Source of the DNA: Caenorhabditis remanei
Lineage: Eukaryota; Nematoda; Chromadorea; Rhabditida; Rhabditidae
Length of the DNA stretch: 64,000 nt
Reading direction: 5' to 3'
Assembly (NCBI RefSeq): GCF_010183535.1
Contig: NC_071330.1
Coordinates: 9,281,717-9,345,716 of the forward strand
A program made the translations under genes and the position numbers. This document shows positions 1 to 13,400 of this stretch, one piece after another. Position 1 is the first letter of the stretch. Each line of letters starts with the position of its first letter. A model generated the notes under the pieces. It had not been told where the DNA came from, searched no databases, and saw nothing but the letters and a program-made list of their open reading frames with translations.

Positions 1-1
1 A

Positions 2-3000
2 AAAATAGTCGATTGGGTATTAGAAACTCCTCAGAGTTCAGAAGATGCCAAAGAAGTATTAGAATCAAAAACTGTCATCAAAGAGAAACATATTCCAAAT
101 CACTATATCAACTTGAACCATATTCAGCAACGAATATTATTTCTGTCCAGAATGAGCTTTTCAAAATCAAATTCAAACAATTCATTTTGTTCTCAATTCT
201 CAATTGAACTTCCGAGTGTCCCGGTGTCGCATTGTGTGTTACTTCAGTGTATTAACACCATAATTATGGGAAATCGAATGCTTCGTAGTAAACTTCAAAG
301 AATTCAAGGAGAATATCGATTCATTCTTTTATCTGGAACTGAATGCTTCTACAGAACTCAACTCGATTCCCACCGCAACAGTCATTCTTATATTGACCCA
401 TTTGTAACAAGAATATGGAGTGGCGAGAATGAAACGAGGCTTTTCATTTTGATACATCATATAATATTTGATGGAAGAAGTTTACAGATTCTAGAAGAAC
501 AGATGAAACAAACTTTGAAAAATGGAAACAATGAAATATTGTTTCAAAACGTATTTTGTTGCGAAATGAATCAGATTCCAAGACACCTTTTCATCGATCT
601 GCAGTCGTGGAAGTCAATGTTTCCTAGTTTTTTGATCGGTTCAGAAAGCTCCAGAATTGAGTTCAACCTGAGTTTCGAAAATAACCTGGAAGCTATTCCG
701 GTTGCATTCAAAATTTCTCACGCTTACTGTATGGCCATCTGCAAAGTTTTTCAAATCTCGACAAGTTTTCCAATTGCAACAACATTTGTGAATCGGACAG
801 AAAACAATTGGAATACGGTATCAATGTTTGGCAACACATTACCTCTAATGTATTATCCGGAACAAGATTTGCACCAATTCTGTGAACGATTTTTTGAATT
901 GGCAGAGAATTCGAATGTCCCATTGAATGAAGTTCTGACTCGCGGATCTTCTGGAGTTGGAAATTTCGCTGATTTTGCATTTAATTCCCACAAAAGTATT
1001 GGGAACAATCGAGAAAACAATGGAGTATGCCAATTTCCAATGCTTTTGACTGTTTCGGAAACTGAAAACTTGGCACGAATAGAGTTTGACAACGATCATA
1101 TATCTCAAGAAACCGCGGAAAACTTGAGAAATGAAATATTGCATTTACTGGGATGTCGGCGGGCGGAACATCATGAAAGAGTCAACTTTGTGGAAGTGTT
1201 TCAATTGTTTCTAAAATCAAAAGTCTCAGAAAATACTGACTTCTTTCATTCTGGAGGCCATTCATTGACTGCAATGAAGTTGATTGATTATCTCAGTGAT
1301 TTGATTGGAATTGATGTTCCATTGAAGCTTATTTTTGAGTTTAGAACTCCAAAACAATTTGAAAAAGCTGTAAATTCATTGAAAGTAAATAGAGATCCAG
1401 TTGCCACGATTATGGACAAAACAGTACCAAAAGTAACGGAGAAAAGTTTTCCACGGGCGCTGAGTTCAGAAGGAACACAAAGTTTTTTAAAGGAAACGGA
1501 GACATTCAAGTTTCCACTGTCTCGTCAACAAGAACAAATGTTTTATCTCGCTCAATTAACTTCTGCTTCACTTGAATATCAACTACCATTCATTCAACCA
1601 TTTCCTTCTACAGTATCACCTTCTGAAATCCATCTATCACTTCTGATGACTATTCAAGAACAAAACATTTTCCGAACGATATTCAAAATGGATCCAGAAA
1701 CCGGAGAACCTTATCAAGAAGTTGTTTCAATGACCGAATCATTTATAAGATGCCACGTGGAAAGTGTTCAAAATGAAGAGAAACTTCATCAGACAATTCG
1801 AGAACTTTGTGAAGAACCGATTGATGTATTGAGTGGACACTGTCTTCTCAAAGCAAGTTTTGTCACTTCATCTCAAAAACATATTGCATTTTTACATCTT
1901 CATCATCTGATAAGTGATGCCAAATCAACCCAATTGACAAATTCAACAATGAAATCATTCTTCGATGACTCGAAAAAAATGGCGAAACGATTGAAGTTTA
2001 CTTATCTGGATTACTGTAGTCTGGAGCAAGGGATTCGAAGTAACAAAATTGATAATGATTATTTGAAAACATTGGTGAATGGACTGGAAGGATTAAACAT
2101 TGGGAAAGGAGAGAGAATGGATCCTGTCAAAGTTTTCATTGATATTCCGAAACAACTCATCTCTGATCGACTAATAAATGGAAAACCTGGGGACACTCCG
2201 TTCTCTTTACTCTTGAAAATGTTATCATCTTCATTCACTTCTCAAGGACGAAACTTCAATATAGCGTTTCCCGTTCTGAATCGAAATGAGAAAACATCAA
2301 GTTTATGTGGATACTTCCTGAATAATCTAGTAATCAATACGGATCATCTATCCAAACTTCCATCAATCCTTAATAACAATATGCCTTATTCAGAACTAAT
2401 GAGAGAAGTCCGTCGGATTTCTGGAACAAATTTGTCGATAGCGGATGTTTATGTGAACTGTCGTTATGATCTGGAGTATGATGAGTCGGATGATGAAATT
2501 CTATTAAATTTAGTCCCGTTGAAATTACATTTTCCAGTTGAAATTGATGTGGATCTCATGGCTAATCAAACATATCGCATAACAATGAGATCGAACAAAA
2601 TCAGTGAGAACGAGATTATTCGGATGTTGAATAAATTGAAAAAAGACTTCGCAGTTGTGAGAAAAGCTCAACGAAATGAGAAAATAGTTCAATCCGGTGA
2701 AAATACTCTTTATGGTGCTAGGAAAGACGTTCCTAGTTTTCCGATTCCTGAACTTTATGAGAAGATTTTCAATTCGAATGTCACATCTACATTTGCCACG
2801 TCATCAGTGAATTCTGAATCCTTATCTTACTGTCAAGCATATCAAAACATTCTTCGAATTTCTCAAAAACTATCCCGCGATTTCCTTGTGTGTAGAGGAA
2901 TTCCAATTCGATCGGATGATGTTATTGCTGTTATTGGATCAAAATCAATTGAAACTACGATCAAATGTTTGGCTGTTCAATTTGCTGGAGCTGCTTATTT

Positions 3001-5264
3001 ACCAATAGACGAAGTATATCCACAAAAAAGAAAAAGGGAAATTATGAGAGATTCTGTATTTTGTTTCAAAGAATCAAATGTTTTGACAGGTAGTTTATAA
3101 TTCGTTTACAAATGAACATTGACTTTTTTCAGATTCAAAATTAGTCTCCAATCGTCAACGTCGTTATTCTATTTCCACTCCATTCTGTCTCTCCTATATA
3201 ATATCAACATCTGGAACTACAGGAAATCCGAAATCTGTAGCAATTGGGGCTGATTCTCTCTCTAATTTATGCGTTTCTTCTACAATTACTATGCGAGTTT
3301 CAAGTTCAAGTAGGATATTTCAATTCACGAATTTTGTATTCGATAACTCAGTTTTGGAGGTGTCTATGGCAATTTCTTCTCAAGCCTCTCTGATTTATGG
3401 ATCACCTAATTTTGATCCGTTTGAATTCGGAAACTTGGTTGAAAACGTCGGAATTACTCACTGTCTCTTATTCCCTAGTCTAGTTCAATCATTTGAAATT
3501 GAACGAATCAAGAGTCTTCCATATTGGATTGTTGGAGGGGAGCGCCTTCCACAAGATCTTCTGAATTCTGCTTTAAAAACTGGGATCCGAGTGATTCAGA
3601 ACTATGGACCAACCGAAACGACGGCGTTTGCAATTGCAAAACAAATGAAACACGGAGATTTCGGATGTTGCATTGGGTATCCTGCTATCAATACGAAAGG
3701 GAGAATCACGATAAAAGAATCTGGAGATCAAGGAGAATTGTTGATATCTGGAAAAGGAATAATGAGAGGTTATTTGAATCGTCAACCATCAGAATATTTG
3801 AAAATAATTGACGAAATAAGTTGGTATTCTAGTGGAGATAAATGCAGAATAACACCGAATTCTGGAGTTCAATTCATAGGAAGAACTGATTCTCAAGTGA
3901 GTTGGATGGTTTATCGAAATGTCTCTTCAATTATGCTGTTTCAGGTGAAAGTACGTGGATATCGAATCGAGTTATCGGAAATTGAAAGAACAATTGAATG
4001 CCATCCGGATGTTATCGCTTGCAAAGCAATTTTCGAACAGGAATCTCAACAAATCCATGTGTTTTATACTGGAAACGCAATAGTTTCCAGTTCAGAAGTC
4101 GTTCGGAAGCGTTGTGAACAACTTCTTGAACCGCAGAAAGTACCATCCACATTCAATGGAATAAAAGAGTTTCCGTTGACAAACAATTCTAAAATAGATA
4201 AGAAAAAGTTGATGGAAATTGTTAAAAGTAAGTTTTCAATTGAGTTATCAAGTACTGAAATCAATTTTTAGACTCTCATGTACCTAACATATCAGAAACA
4301 TGCCCACTTGAAACTGAGTTGTCTTCCATCTGGATGTCTCTTCTGAATTGTTCAAAACCTTCCTCATCTGATCATTTCTTTTTAGTCGGCGGCCATTCTC
4401 TTCTTCTAATTCGATTGCGTCATCTGATTGAGACTAAACTAAAAGTACACCTCTCTGTCCCAGAGATTCTAGAGAATTTGAAATTTGACGAGATGCTTCA
4501 AATTATCAGAAACAAAAAAGATTTTCTAGAAAAAAAGAAGAGGAGAACAGTGGTCTTCTTCCCAGGATTGTATGGGGGATGCACCGCCTATCTGAAGATG
4601 ATTGGACAGCTGAAAAATTCGAAAGAAGATATAGAAAATATTATACTCTTGGAAGAAGTATTAGGAAATAGTGTACAAGAAGTGGCAAGCCAATATAAAA
4701 CACAAATAGAAGAAAAAGGTGAATAGGTGTTCATGATATCCAAATTTAGAATTTTTTACAGTAATCGATCGTATATCTTCATATGTTTTTATTGGTGCTT
4801 CTTCTGCTGGAACATTCGCATTTGCCACCTCTAACCAGTTTGAAAAAGAATACGATATTATAGTAATTCTATTGGATTCTGGAACATTTTGGAACCGAAT
4901 AGAGAAATTAGACTACTCGAAGCATGAATCCGTGAGCTATATACTATTTGACCTTGATTTATTTATTTTTCAGGACATGATGGAGAACTTGAAAAACTAT
5001 GAAGTAGATAAGGGAACAGCAAATCGAATGGCAGAATCTTCATGGAAAAATCTTCAAATATTGAAGAACTACCAACCAGAAATTGACACAAACAGTAGAA
5101 AGATTAATGTTTTATCAGTTGACGGAAGTGATTTGGGATGGTCAAAATACTCGAAGAATTCAAAGAATTTCAAAATTCCGGGGGATCATTATTCTATGCT
5201 ACAAGATCCTGAACATCTTTCAGATGTTTTGAAGATTATTGAAAAAATTATTCGAGACCAGTGA
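2..5264 (+). CDS. nrps-1: Non-ribosomal peptide synthetase, C-terminal part (C-PCP-C-A-PCP-TE)
   Basis: The open frame runs in from the left edge without a start, so the gene is 5'-truncated. Exons: 2-3089, 3133-3896, 3945-4227, 4272-4718, 4762-4931, 4974-5264. Domains in order: a condensation domain with HHIIFDGRS near 455; a carrier domain (SGGHSL, near 1250); a second condensation domain (HHLISDA, near 1900, with Ala for the usual Gly); an adenylation domain (STSGTTGNPKS near 3205, NYGPTETT near 3600, YSSGDKC near 3830, VRGYRIELSEIE near 3950, NSKIDKKKL near 4190); a second carrier domain (GGHSLLLIR, near 4390); and a thioesterase (GASSAG near 4795, GDHYSML near 5180). Such enzymes build peptides on phosphopantetheine arms, and the thioesterase releases or cyclises the product. 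The first condensation domain is followed directly by a carrier domain, so that module has no adenylation domain. Nematodes carry one such gene, nrps-1, which with pks-1 makes nemamides. Family assignment is firm; the symbol is an inference. Confidence 0.9.
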
Positions 5265-5279
5265 AGATTTCTACTTTAT

Positions 5280-5337
5280 GGTTGATATCTATTAACTATT
5301 GTGGAAGTGGTTGATATCTATTAACTATTGTGGAAGT
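5280..5337. repeat. 29-bp tandem duplication
   Basis: Two exact copies of a 29-base unit beginning GGTTGATATC, followed by the start of a third, lie 15 bases after the NRPS stop codon, in its 3' UTR. It looks like a recent slippage duplication. No function is implied. Confidence 0.85.
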
Positions 5338-5443
5338 GGTTGACTATAAATGTTTTAATTCAAATTGATCACGATCTGTCACAAACTTGATTCCATTTTT
5401 ACAAATACTTTACTTTCCATTTCAAAATGTACAATATGAGTAT

Positions 5444-7479
5444 TCATAGTTCTGCTTCTTCTGATATTGTCACAAGTGTTTTCTGTGCTTCTGCGTCTTT
5501 TCTCTCCTTCTTTTTCGATGGCATTCCTTGCGGAAGTGGTTGATTTTTAGTTTCAGGAATGAAGATATGGAAAATAATAACGTCAAGAAGGCATATGATT
5601 CCCAGTATTAAGTAACCTGATCCAGCAAAACCAAGTTTCTGAAAAATATCTTTGAAATTGAAACTTGAACAATTAATATCTTACATAACTGAAAACCATT
5701 GGTCCAAAAACATTACCAAGTCGACCACAAACATTGATATGTGCTGATGCAATATTACGAATTCCAGTTGGAAACATTTCAGCAGTAATGAGTAAAAGTT
5801 GAAGGAAGAGACATCCAGTGGTTCCAAAAGCAAGAAGAGTCAGTGCTCGAATCCAACTTTTGTATTCCAGAACCATATCTTCAATTCTCTTTTTTCGTTT
5901 TATTTCTTTTTAATTTCTCACCATTGAAATAGATATAAAATATTCCAAACATGCAACACATAATGAAAGAAACTGTAATAAAATGCATTCGTTTTCTTCC
6001 AACATGTTGGCCTCCGAAGTGATCTAAAACTGCAACAACTGCTCCAACAACATAACGAAGAAGACCAGAAACAGCTGCATTCATGTAAATTGATCCAGTG
6101 AGTACATCATAATTGAACAAAAGTCCGTATGTCACATAGCTCACAGAAAACCTATAAATTTTAATTTGTGACAAGAGAAACGGAAATGTCCCTTCAAGTT
6201 GTGTTTTCCGGAAAACCAGCAAGTTTAAAAAGAAATTCTTACATTGAAATCGATGCAACGAGAGTTTGAATAGTAATTTTTGGATGAATATACAGATGAA
6301 TAAAACTGTATTTTTTCGCTTTCGCTCGTGATTTAGCATCTGATTCGATTGCATTGTGAACAACTGATTCAATCTCGTCATCGGTTAACTGAAATGATTG
6401 TTTCCTTTCTTTATTTTTCTAATTTTCTCTTGATTAACCTGATTTCTTATCTTCTTGAACTTGTTTATATACTTTATACTTTCAACTGCGTCCTTCCTTT
6501 TTCTAGCTTGAATTAAATATTTCGGACTTTCGGGGAGTAAACTATAAAAATTTGAATACTTCTTACAGCCTTTTCTCCAATAAAAAAACTCACACTGCAC
6601 AGAGAAAAATAGCAACGATAGTCATGACATTCGACATTCTTGCCAGATATCTCCATTCTCCAGTTATATAAGCAAACAAAGCAAAAAGCATGTAGTTTGG
6701 AGCCCATGTGACTACAGTACTCATCCAAAGTCGATGGGCTGATGGAAGATTTTCCACAACAAAGATACATCCAACTCTATAGAGTTAAGAATTGTTTCAA
6801 TTTTATCAAACAACTCACGTCGTCAAACCTCCACAACAAATTCCGATGAAAAATCGGAAAATAATGAATATTTCAATTGTTGTGGAAAAACTGGAAACCG
6901 TGGAGAAGAACAGCATAAGGCAAAGAAACAACAGAGTTATCTGAAAACTTTTAATTGAAAAATAATGATTGCTGATTTCAAATAGAGTTTTCTCAAACCT
7001 TTTTTCTTCCATACAAATCAGATAGTTGACCAGCGACAGCTGATCCAATCATAATTCCAATCATCTGAGATGTTGTTGAGAATCTCACTCTGTTGTTGAC
7101 TCCGAACAACTTTGTAACTGAATCCATGTACGAATCCTGCTCATGACGATTACAAAGTTCTTCAAATTCTACAGCAACTGATTTGAATTCATATTTCATC
7201 AGTGGTTTTTGACAATCCAGATGTAAATCATACTGTTCACATTGTTGAAATGGACTCGTTGCATTATATATTACATCATCGCAACCAGGAACACGAGGAG
7301 CTGCGGCACCAAACATATTGAATACCTGTAAATATGGATATAAGTTGTAGTATTGAAACCTGGATCTCAAAAAGTACCACATTGGATAGCATTGTAAATA
7401 TTAAAAATTCATTGAAAGCCAATACAACCAATTGATATGAATCAAGTTCAAACACATCATCCACTTTCTGGATACGCAT
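5444..7479 (-). CDS. Organic cation/anion transporter-like MFS protein (SLC22-type)
   Basis: Nine exons on the minus strand (7479-7378, 7325-6999, 6940-6819, 6776-6594, 6541-6439, 6388-6243, 6151-5922, 5878-5685, 5638-5444) give 533 aa, normal for the family. Visible marks: a first membrane segment near residues 15-45; a large Cys-rich extracellular loop after it (four Cys and an NATS glycosylation site, about residues 50-100); the MFS loop motif GQLSDLYGRKK near 133-143; LLPESPKYL near 246-254 before the central cytosolic loop; a second-half GGQHVGRKR; and AEMFPTGIRN near 437-446. These are typical of SLC22 plasma-membrane transporters of organic ions; the substrate cannot be read from sequence. 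The tail is basic and cytosolic. The ATG follows a 3' splice site (TTTTTCAGA), suggesting trans-splicing or an upstream exon. Which nematode paralogue this is was not determined. Confidence 0.88.
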
Positions 7480-8341
7480 TCTGAAAAACTTTAGAAAATG
7501 TTTGAGTGAAGATGGTTGTTTCGAGATTCCAACTGGGAAATTGAGACAATTAGAAGAAGTTTTGGACGGTCGGCATCAAATTTCAAATATTGTCAGTAAA
7601 AAAGAAGATAATATGTTAAAGATTGAATGAGAACAGTATGAGTTTGATAGCACAAACATTCAGACTGTGAGTGACCACACACAGACCAAGAGGCTTTTAA
7701 ATGATAAGAGAAAGAGCCATAAATGTTTGTGAGGGTTTAGTATTTGATGATATCAATCAAACGAAACGTAGAACTCTCTTTTTGTTTTCAGTTACTTTTG
7801 TCAATGACAATCAAAATAAGAAATTTAATTTGATATGGAAAATGCATATTTTCAAAGGAGCTCGAATGAAAACAGTTCATGTTTTAAAATCCTGATTCCG
7901 AGATTACGATTTCTGTTCCTGGACAGAGTTTCCTTTTTTAGAAAAATACACTTTTTTAGTTTTCAATTTCCGATTTAAAAAAGTGATAGGAGAAAAGTTG
8001 AATGAAAACTGGGCAAAAAATAAAATACGTAGACGCTGATAAAGATGATAAGCTTCGAATAAAAGACTTTGAAGTAATGTTTTGTAATCAAAAAAGTACA
8101 GAGAAGTATAGTTCTGACAAGGAATACAACAGGACATAAAAATAAGAAAATATTTGAATCAATGGACTCAATGTCGTTATCACATAATCTGAAAGAAAGA
8201 TTAAAAAAGGAAAGTGACAATGTAAAAAAGCATTTAACATGCCAAGGAAGTAGAATTTCCGATTAAGAATTTTCTCAAATTTAAAGCTACACAACTTGAA
8301 AAATAACATTTATTAGTTCAAAATAATGCTTACAGAAGGAT
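7480..8341. promoter_or_regulatory. Upstream region of the transporter gene
   Basis: No coding signal is visible in this stretch. It is AT-rich and holds several TGATAA sites (TGATAAG at 7702-7708; a close pair at 8037-8042 and 8046-8052) of the kind bound by intestinal GATA factors (ELT-2 type) in nematodes. Intestinal expression of the adjacent transporter is a plausible inference only. Confidence 0.35.
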
Positions 8342-9368
8342 TCAAAACGGAATAGGAATGATTGGAAGGTTCTTGACTACGGTGCCTTTGTCATATTCTT
8401 CTGGACTCCTTTTGTAATGCATAATGGGGACTTTGAAACTAATTTCAGAATTTGGGTGAAACTAACATTGAATTTAAATTCAAAAACCGTCTTCCATGAA
8501 GATTTGGGAATCCAGACACACTAGGAGAACACTGAATTCCTCTGATTCGATCTGCAACTGATCCTGGTTCGTCCGGATTGGGAACCAATACTGCACAGAA
8601 CGAAAGCTTTGACAATAGGTCTGAAATCAACTTTAGATGCAGATGAGAATTGGTTGGAACCGCAAACTTACTGTAAATAAACATAACTTTTAGCTGAATT
8701 TTCAGCAGTCAAGAATACGAGATCACCTCCAAAATAACTATTCACAAAAACTCAATTTTCGAGTTTCTTCTCTGATTTTAAGTTGCTCATAACTAGTTGT
8801 TGCAATGAAATAGCTGTTGTACGAGATGAACAAAGAACGATTTCATGAGAAATATCATCAATTTCTGTGCTGAACAAATAAAATCAAGCAGATTTTTAAG
8901 ATGGAATCTCTCACCTCATATAACCCATTTGATATTTTCGATATTCTCAACAGCACTACCGAAAACTGTCAAATAACACCCGGAACCCAAAGAAAATGGC
9001 TCCATGACGGATGTTTTGATAGAATGAACTATCTGTCACAGTTATATAGATTGACACCTGAAAGCGATTTTCTAATATCAGTTGAAGGATTCTGAAAATA
9101 AAGAAGATTCGCAGACTTCGATTTCAGAAAGAAGTTCTCTAGTGTCGCGTTTGATCTTTATTATTTGGAAGAAATCATTCCAGCAACTTTTTTTCGTGCA
9201 ATACTTATCGATGGAGCAATCAACTGACAAACCCCCAAGGCTGTCTTGGCGTACTTGAAATGGCCATGGATCATCGAATACTTTCCAATCAAGATTTTCT
9301 TTAGTCAGTTTTTGGAGTTTTGAATAGTGAACCCAATTAGTGTTCATCTCTGAATAATGGCTCTTCAA
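8342..9368 (-). pseudogene. Decayed multi-exon gene, family not recognised
   Basis: Coding-like stretches on the minus strand keep splice signals but are broken. An exon starting after TTTGTTCAG at 8869 reads through EIDDISHEIVLCSS to KKLEN, then meets an in-frame TGA at 8754-8752 where a Trp codon would fit, and continues in the same frame as VFVNSYFGGDLVFLTAEN. Near 8685 the frame must shift by one base to follow PNPDEPGSVADRIRGIQC. That exon ends at a good donor (8466/8467), and the last exon (8438-8342) reads FKVPIMHYKRSPEEY and ends in a TGA. A separate patch at 9368-9078 (FDDPWPFQVRQDSLGG, CSIDKYCTKKSC) may be a 5' exon or another relic. I do not recognise the family. A sequencing error could mimic one lesion but is unlikely to explain both. 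Confidence 0.5.
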
Positions 9369-10476
9369 GTGGACCGTTTTCTACCGTTTTTTCGGGGTGA
9401 CTGAAATTTCAAATTTCAAAGAATATACATCAAGAGAAAATCACCTGACGAACCTACTTCTTCTGGCACGCACGTTCATACGACATAGACGTTTCAGTTA
9501 ACGTTTGTTGTACTGTACAATGTACTACGGAACTCCTTCGTTATTTGGAAAGGTTTCATGTCTTCTAATCTCATTAGAGCATACGAAAATGCACCCAGTG
9601 GTATGATATTTTAGACTTCTTACAATACAGCAACCACTCTAATACTATTTTATACTCAAGTTGTTATATTTCCCCAGTTCCTGTTCTTCAACTTTTGATC
9701 TGAAATTCAGAAGAACGTTTTATTTTGTAGCTTGATTCTTGATGTTACTGTCTCTTGACCATAAGTCGCTGTCTCTTCTCGTTGTAATCCCATTCAATTT
9801 CAATTCAACTTCTTCTTTTCTTCTTTTCTCGCCTTCCAACGCCTTCTTCTGCGTCTCCGTCAGTGGAATTCAAACGCTGTAAAATCGCAGAAAAAATGAA
9901 CTTTGCAGTGGTCATTCTGTTCTACAATCGAATTCAGGAAACCCCTTTTCTTCTTCTTTAATGAATTCTGAAGTGATTTTGAATTGAGGAATTGAAGCTG
10001 CCGCCGTCCATGTCGTCATCAATTGAATTCAAATAAAATTCGAAAAAATACAGAAAACAGAATAAAAAACATCACATGAGACAAATACAGGTTGCCCTTC
10101 TTCTCTTAGTCTCTCTTTTTTCAAAACACTTTTTCGGGACACATTACCCGAAGAGTAGTTGACGACGGAAAATTGAAAACCGGGCTTGAAAAATGAATGA
10201 CAAAAGAGAAGCGCACGCCTTCAATACTCTTCTCTTTCTACCGTTTGCTTCCCCACAAAAAATGAACAGATTCAAGACATCAGTCATCACGTTTTCAAAC
10301 ACTACTTATGAAATGTGTTGCTCGGCTGGAAGGATACATATTTCAGATCTGGATATAAAGTTGCTCCATCAGTTCCCTCGTTCGTTAATGTTCAAATGAA
10401 CAAAGTATTGAAAAGCATTTGAAGGTCGATCTCATCAATTCAACTGCCTGATTTTCAAATTTCAAAATTCCATTCT

Positions 10477-10496
10477 TAGCGCCCCCTGGCGGCAAA
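10477..10496. promoter_or_regulatory. CTCF-like 20-mer in the gene-free region
   Basis: The sequence TAGCGCCCCCTGGCGGCAAA is an unusually GC-rich island in AT-rich surroundings. It matches the reverse complement of the metazoan CTCF core (a CCASYAGRGGGCGC-type site) at almost every position. Caenorhabditis is reported to have lost CTCF, so a chance match or use by another factor must be considered. Confidence 0.3.
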
Positions 10497-13400
10497 TAAG
10501 GTTGCGAAGATGGACAAAAGCCGAAGGTCAAGCTGCCACTGTCCTCTTCTTTTCTGCGCCATCTTCATTTTCAATGATGTATTCCAATTTTAGAAGAAAA
10601 AGAAAAAAGGAGAAGACGAGCGTGCGCTTCACTAACTTTTCGGGAAACGTCCTTCAATTACTGTAGTGACTGGTCGTCTTCACTGAGCCTATTGTGTTTA
10701 AAATCGAAGGAGAGAGAAGGTCGGAAGTACCGAATTTTCAGAGTTTTTTGAAAACAGGAACACTTCTTGTCGAACGCCGGGACGACCTAAAATGTTGGAA
10801 GAAATGTCAAATTCAACTCAAGATCTACAAAAAGCTCTCCACGAATCTAGGATGACTGATTTGAAGATTAACTAGCCAATGATGATTCAGAAGTACATGT
10901 ATAGAATCTGTTTGTTCTAACCTGAAACTAGTTTTCAAAAATCTAAAAATAATCAGCACAGTAATTTTATGCTGAAAACATGATGTTCCAGATACATTTT
11001 GATGCCTGAATTCAAACTTCTTTGATGACGTGACCTTCTTGACCAACACCTTCAGCTGATCTTCATCTACATCTTCTACTATTCCATGATCACATCATCT
11101 GACCCCCGTCTTCTTCTTCTCTTATTTATGGAAAACATGCTTACTCTTCTCCTATTTACAGGCACGTCATGACGAAGTTGTGGTTGGAAGAAGGAATCGA
11201 ACAGTATATTTGAAAATCGATGATCAACTTTTTCCCTCACCTGTATTTCATTTCTTCTTTTCTAAATACTCATTCTTTGCTTTCAACTATTACTTTTGCC
11301 AATTTCCCCTCCGAACAAGGAGCTCAAACAAACTATTTCCATGTTTGTCAAGTGAACTCATTCGTTTTTCATTCTGAAGCCTTGCGTGGGAACTTAAAAA
11401 ATCCTTTTAAAAAGTATACGCAATAACGGAGATTGTCCCATTTAAATTGCGACACTCTCGTTGCGCAATCCGATGTGTTCCGGATGACGTAAGAGTAATT
11501 TGATGAAAAAAGAGTTTATGTTTGGTTTCAAATATCTATACTGTAGATTCAGGAGTTTTCAGAAGAGAGATCTGTAAGTGAAGAAGAAAATTAAGAGTTG
11601 GTTGAGTTGGCTGAAAATTGTGTTGCAGATCTCTAAGGAGATGAAACTCTGAAAAATCAGATCACTGATACTCTTATCACGGCCCAACGCATCAACTTTT
11701 GGTTCCTAATCCAGACGTTTTAAGTTTGATTTCAGCCCTGATTCATTTCTGAATTTTTAACTTGTTCATCTGTTCGTTCTCTCTTCTCATTTTCATCTTT
11801 TCAACATTCCCATTTTCTGTTTCCGGGAATCGTTTAACCCATAAGCCAATTAAGTTTCAAAAAACCTCTAACTTTTTGACCGTATTCAAAATTAGTCCAT
11901 TGTCCTTTCTAGTAATTCAACACAATTGTTTGACAAATTCGATGTAAATAGTCTCTACTCCAGCCATCATCCCCAAACTCTTTTTTATGTATGTTTCCCC
12001 TCCAGTTGAGAGAAAAGGCACAAGCATTTCGGTCCTCTGACAGTCGGAAATACATGCCCGACGACGAAACATCGACGCTTCTGAAAACCGGATTGCGTCT
12101 GGCTTCTCTTCCACTCTCTCTCTTCGGTTACCAGTCATTTCGATGCAGCTCAGGCAACCCTCTACAGTACCATGTTATCATTAGACTCTCTTCAAAAGAT
12201 GTAATCTCTCGATCCAGTGAAAAAGAAACAGACAGACAGACAGTGAGAAGAAATAACGATGATTTTGAAATGTGCGACTGGTAAAAAGAGAAAATGAGTG
12301 AGTGGGAAAGGAGGAGGTGTGCGCGGTGGAAGGGTTGAACAACTAGGTAAAATTGAGAGATTGGAGAGAGAGAAATGTAAGTAACCATTCCATTTTTGGC
12401 TGACGGTGAGGAACTGGGAAAGGTGGATGGGGGATGGGAGGTGGACGAGAAGAGGGCATTGACAGAGAAAAAGGGGCAAAGCAGACTCGGGTAACTTCAG
12501 CATTTCCACACCCGACTGTCTCGTGGTTCACCGAAAAGTCATCTACAATCTATCCACAATATCTAACTATTTCTCATGTTAGTTCTTTTTTATTCTTCTG
12601 GAGAAAATAGGCATGGATGATGTCCTCTCTGGTAACTAAGAGCCAATGATCCAAGAACTCATTGTTAAATTTCCAGTTTCAGTCTCGGCATGCTTCCTCA
12701 TTCGCTACACATGTTCACTAGTTCTGTTTCGTAACTGGCCAATTCAGTTCGCTTATCTTATCTCTCAGAAGCTATTAGTCATTGATTTAAAAAGTAACCG
12801 AATAAGATGTTTTCGATACAACGAAAAACCGTCTGGATTGTTTGAATCAGTGCATCAGAACTATCTTAAGTTTTTGGAAGCTCCTCCAAATATCCATCTT
12901 CTCATTCTATTTCCGAGAACTGTAGTCGGTTCGGGCTATCACTTCACTTTCTGAAGACAATCCTTCACATTTTGTTTTGTTTCGATTCCAGAACATCCTA
13001 TTTTCAAAAATCGATTAGTCATCACTGATTCTGTCTGACCCTTCAAACATTCACCAGTTCGAAAACAGTTTGAAAGATGTCTCACATTCCCCTCCTCTTT
13101 CTTTCTCTTCTTTTTCTTTATTTCAGGGATTACTGTAGTTTTTCCTGAAACCCCTCAGTTTCACACTCGATAGAAAGTTCTCTCGAACAGAGTGTCGTTC
13201 GTTTCGAGTGTGAGATGAAAAGTGGGCGGATCTAATTCGTTTATCAATTTTCTTTCTCGCCTATATTTCAATTTCATTTCTGTTGTCTCCCCTTCAAAAC
13301 ATAATGATTTATTTAACCTACAGTTAAAAAAAATTCAAACCATTTCATTAGTACTTCCGAACCATTTCCTGACCACAACATGCCAAACCATGTAATTCTC

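Noticed and set aside
8901..9095. 64-codon plus-strand open frame starting after TTTTTAAG
   Set aside because: It lies antisense to the decayed minus-strand gene and has no splice partner; family not recognisable.
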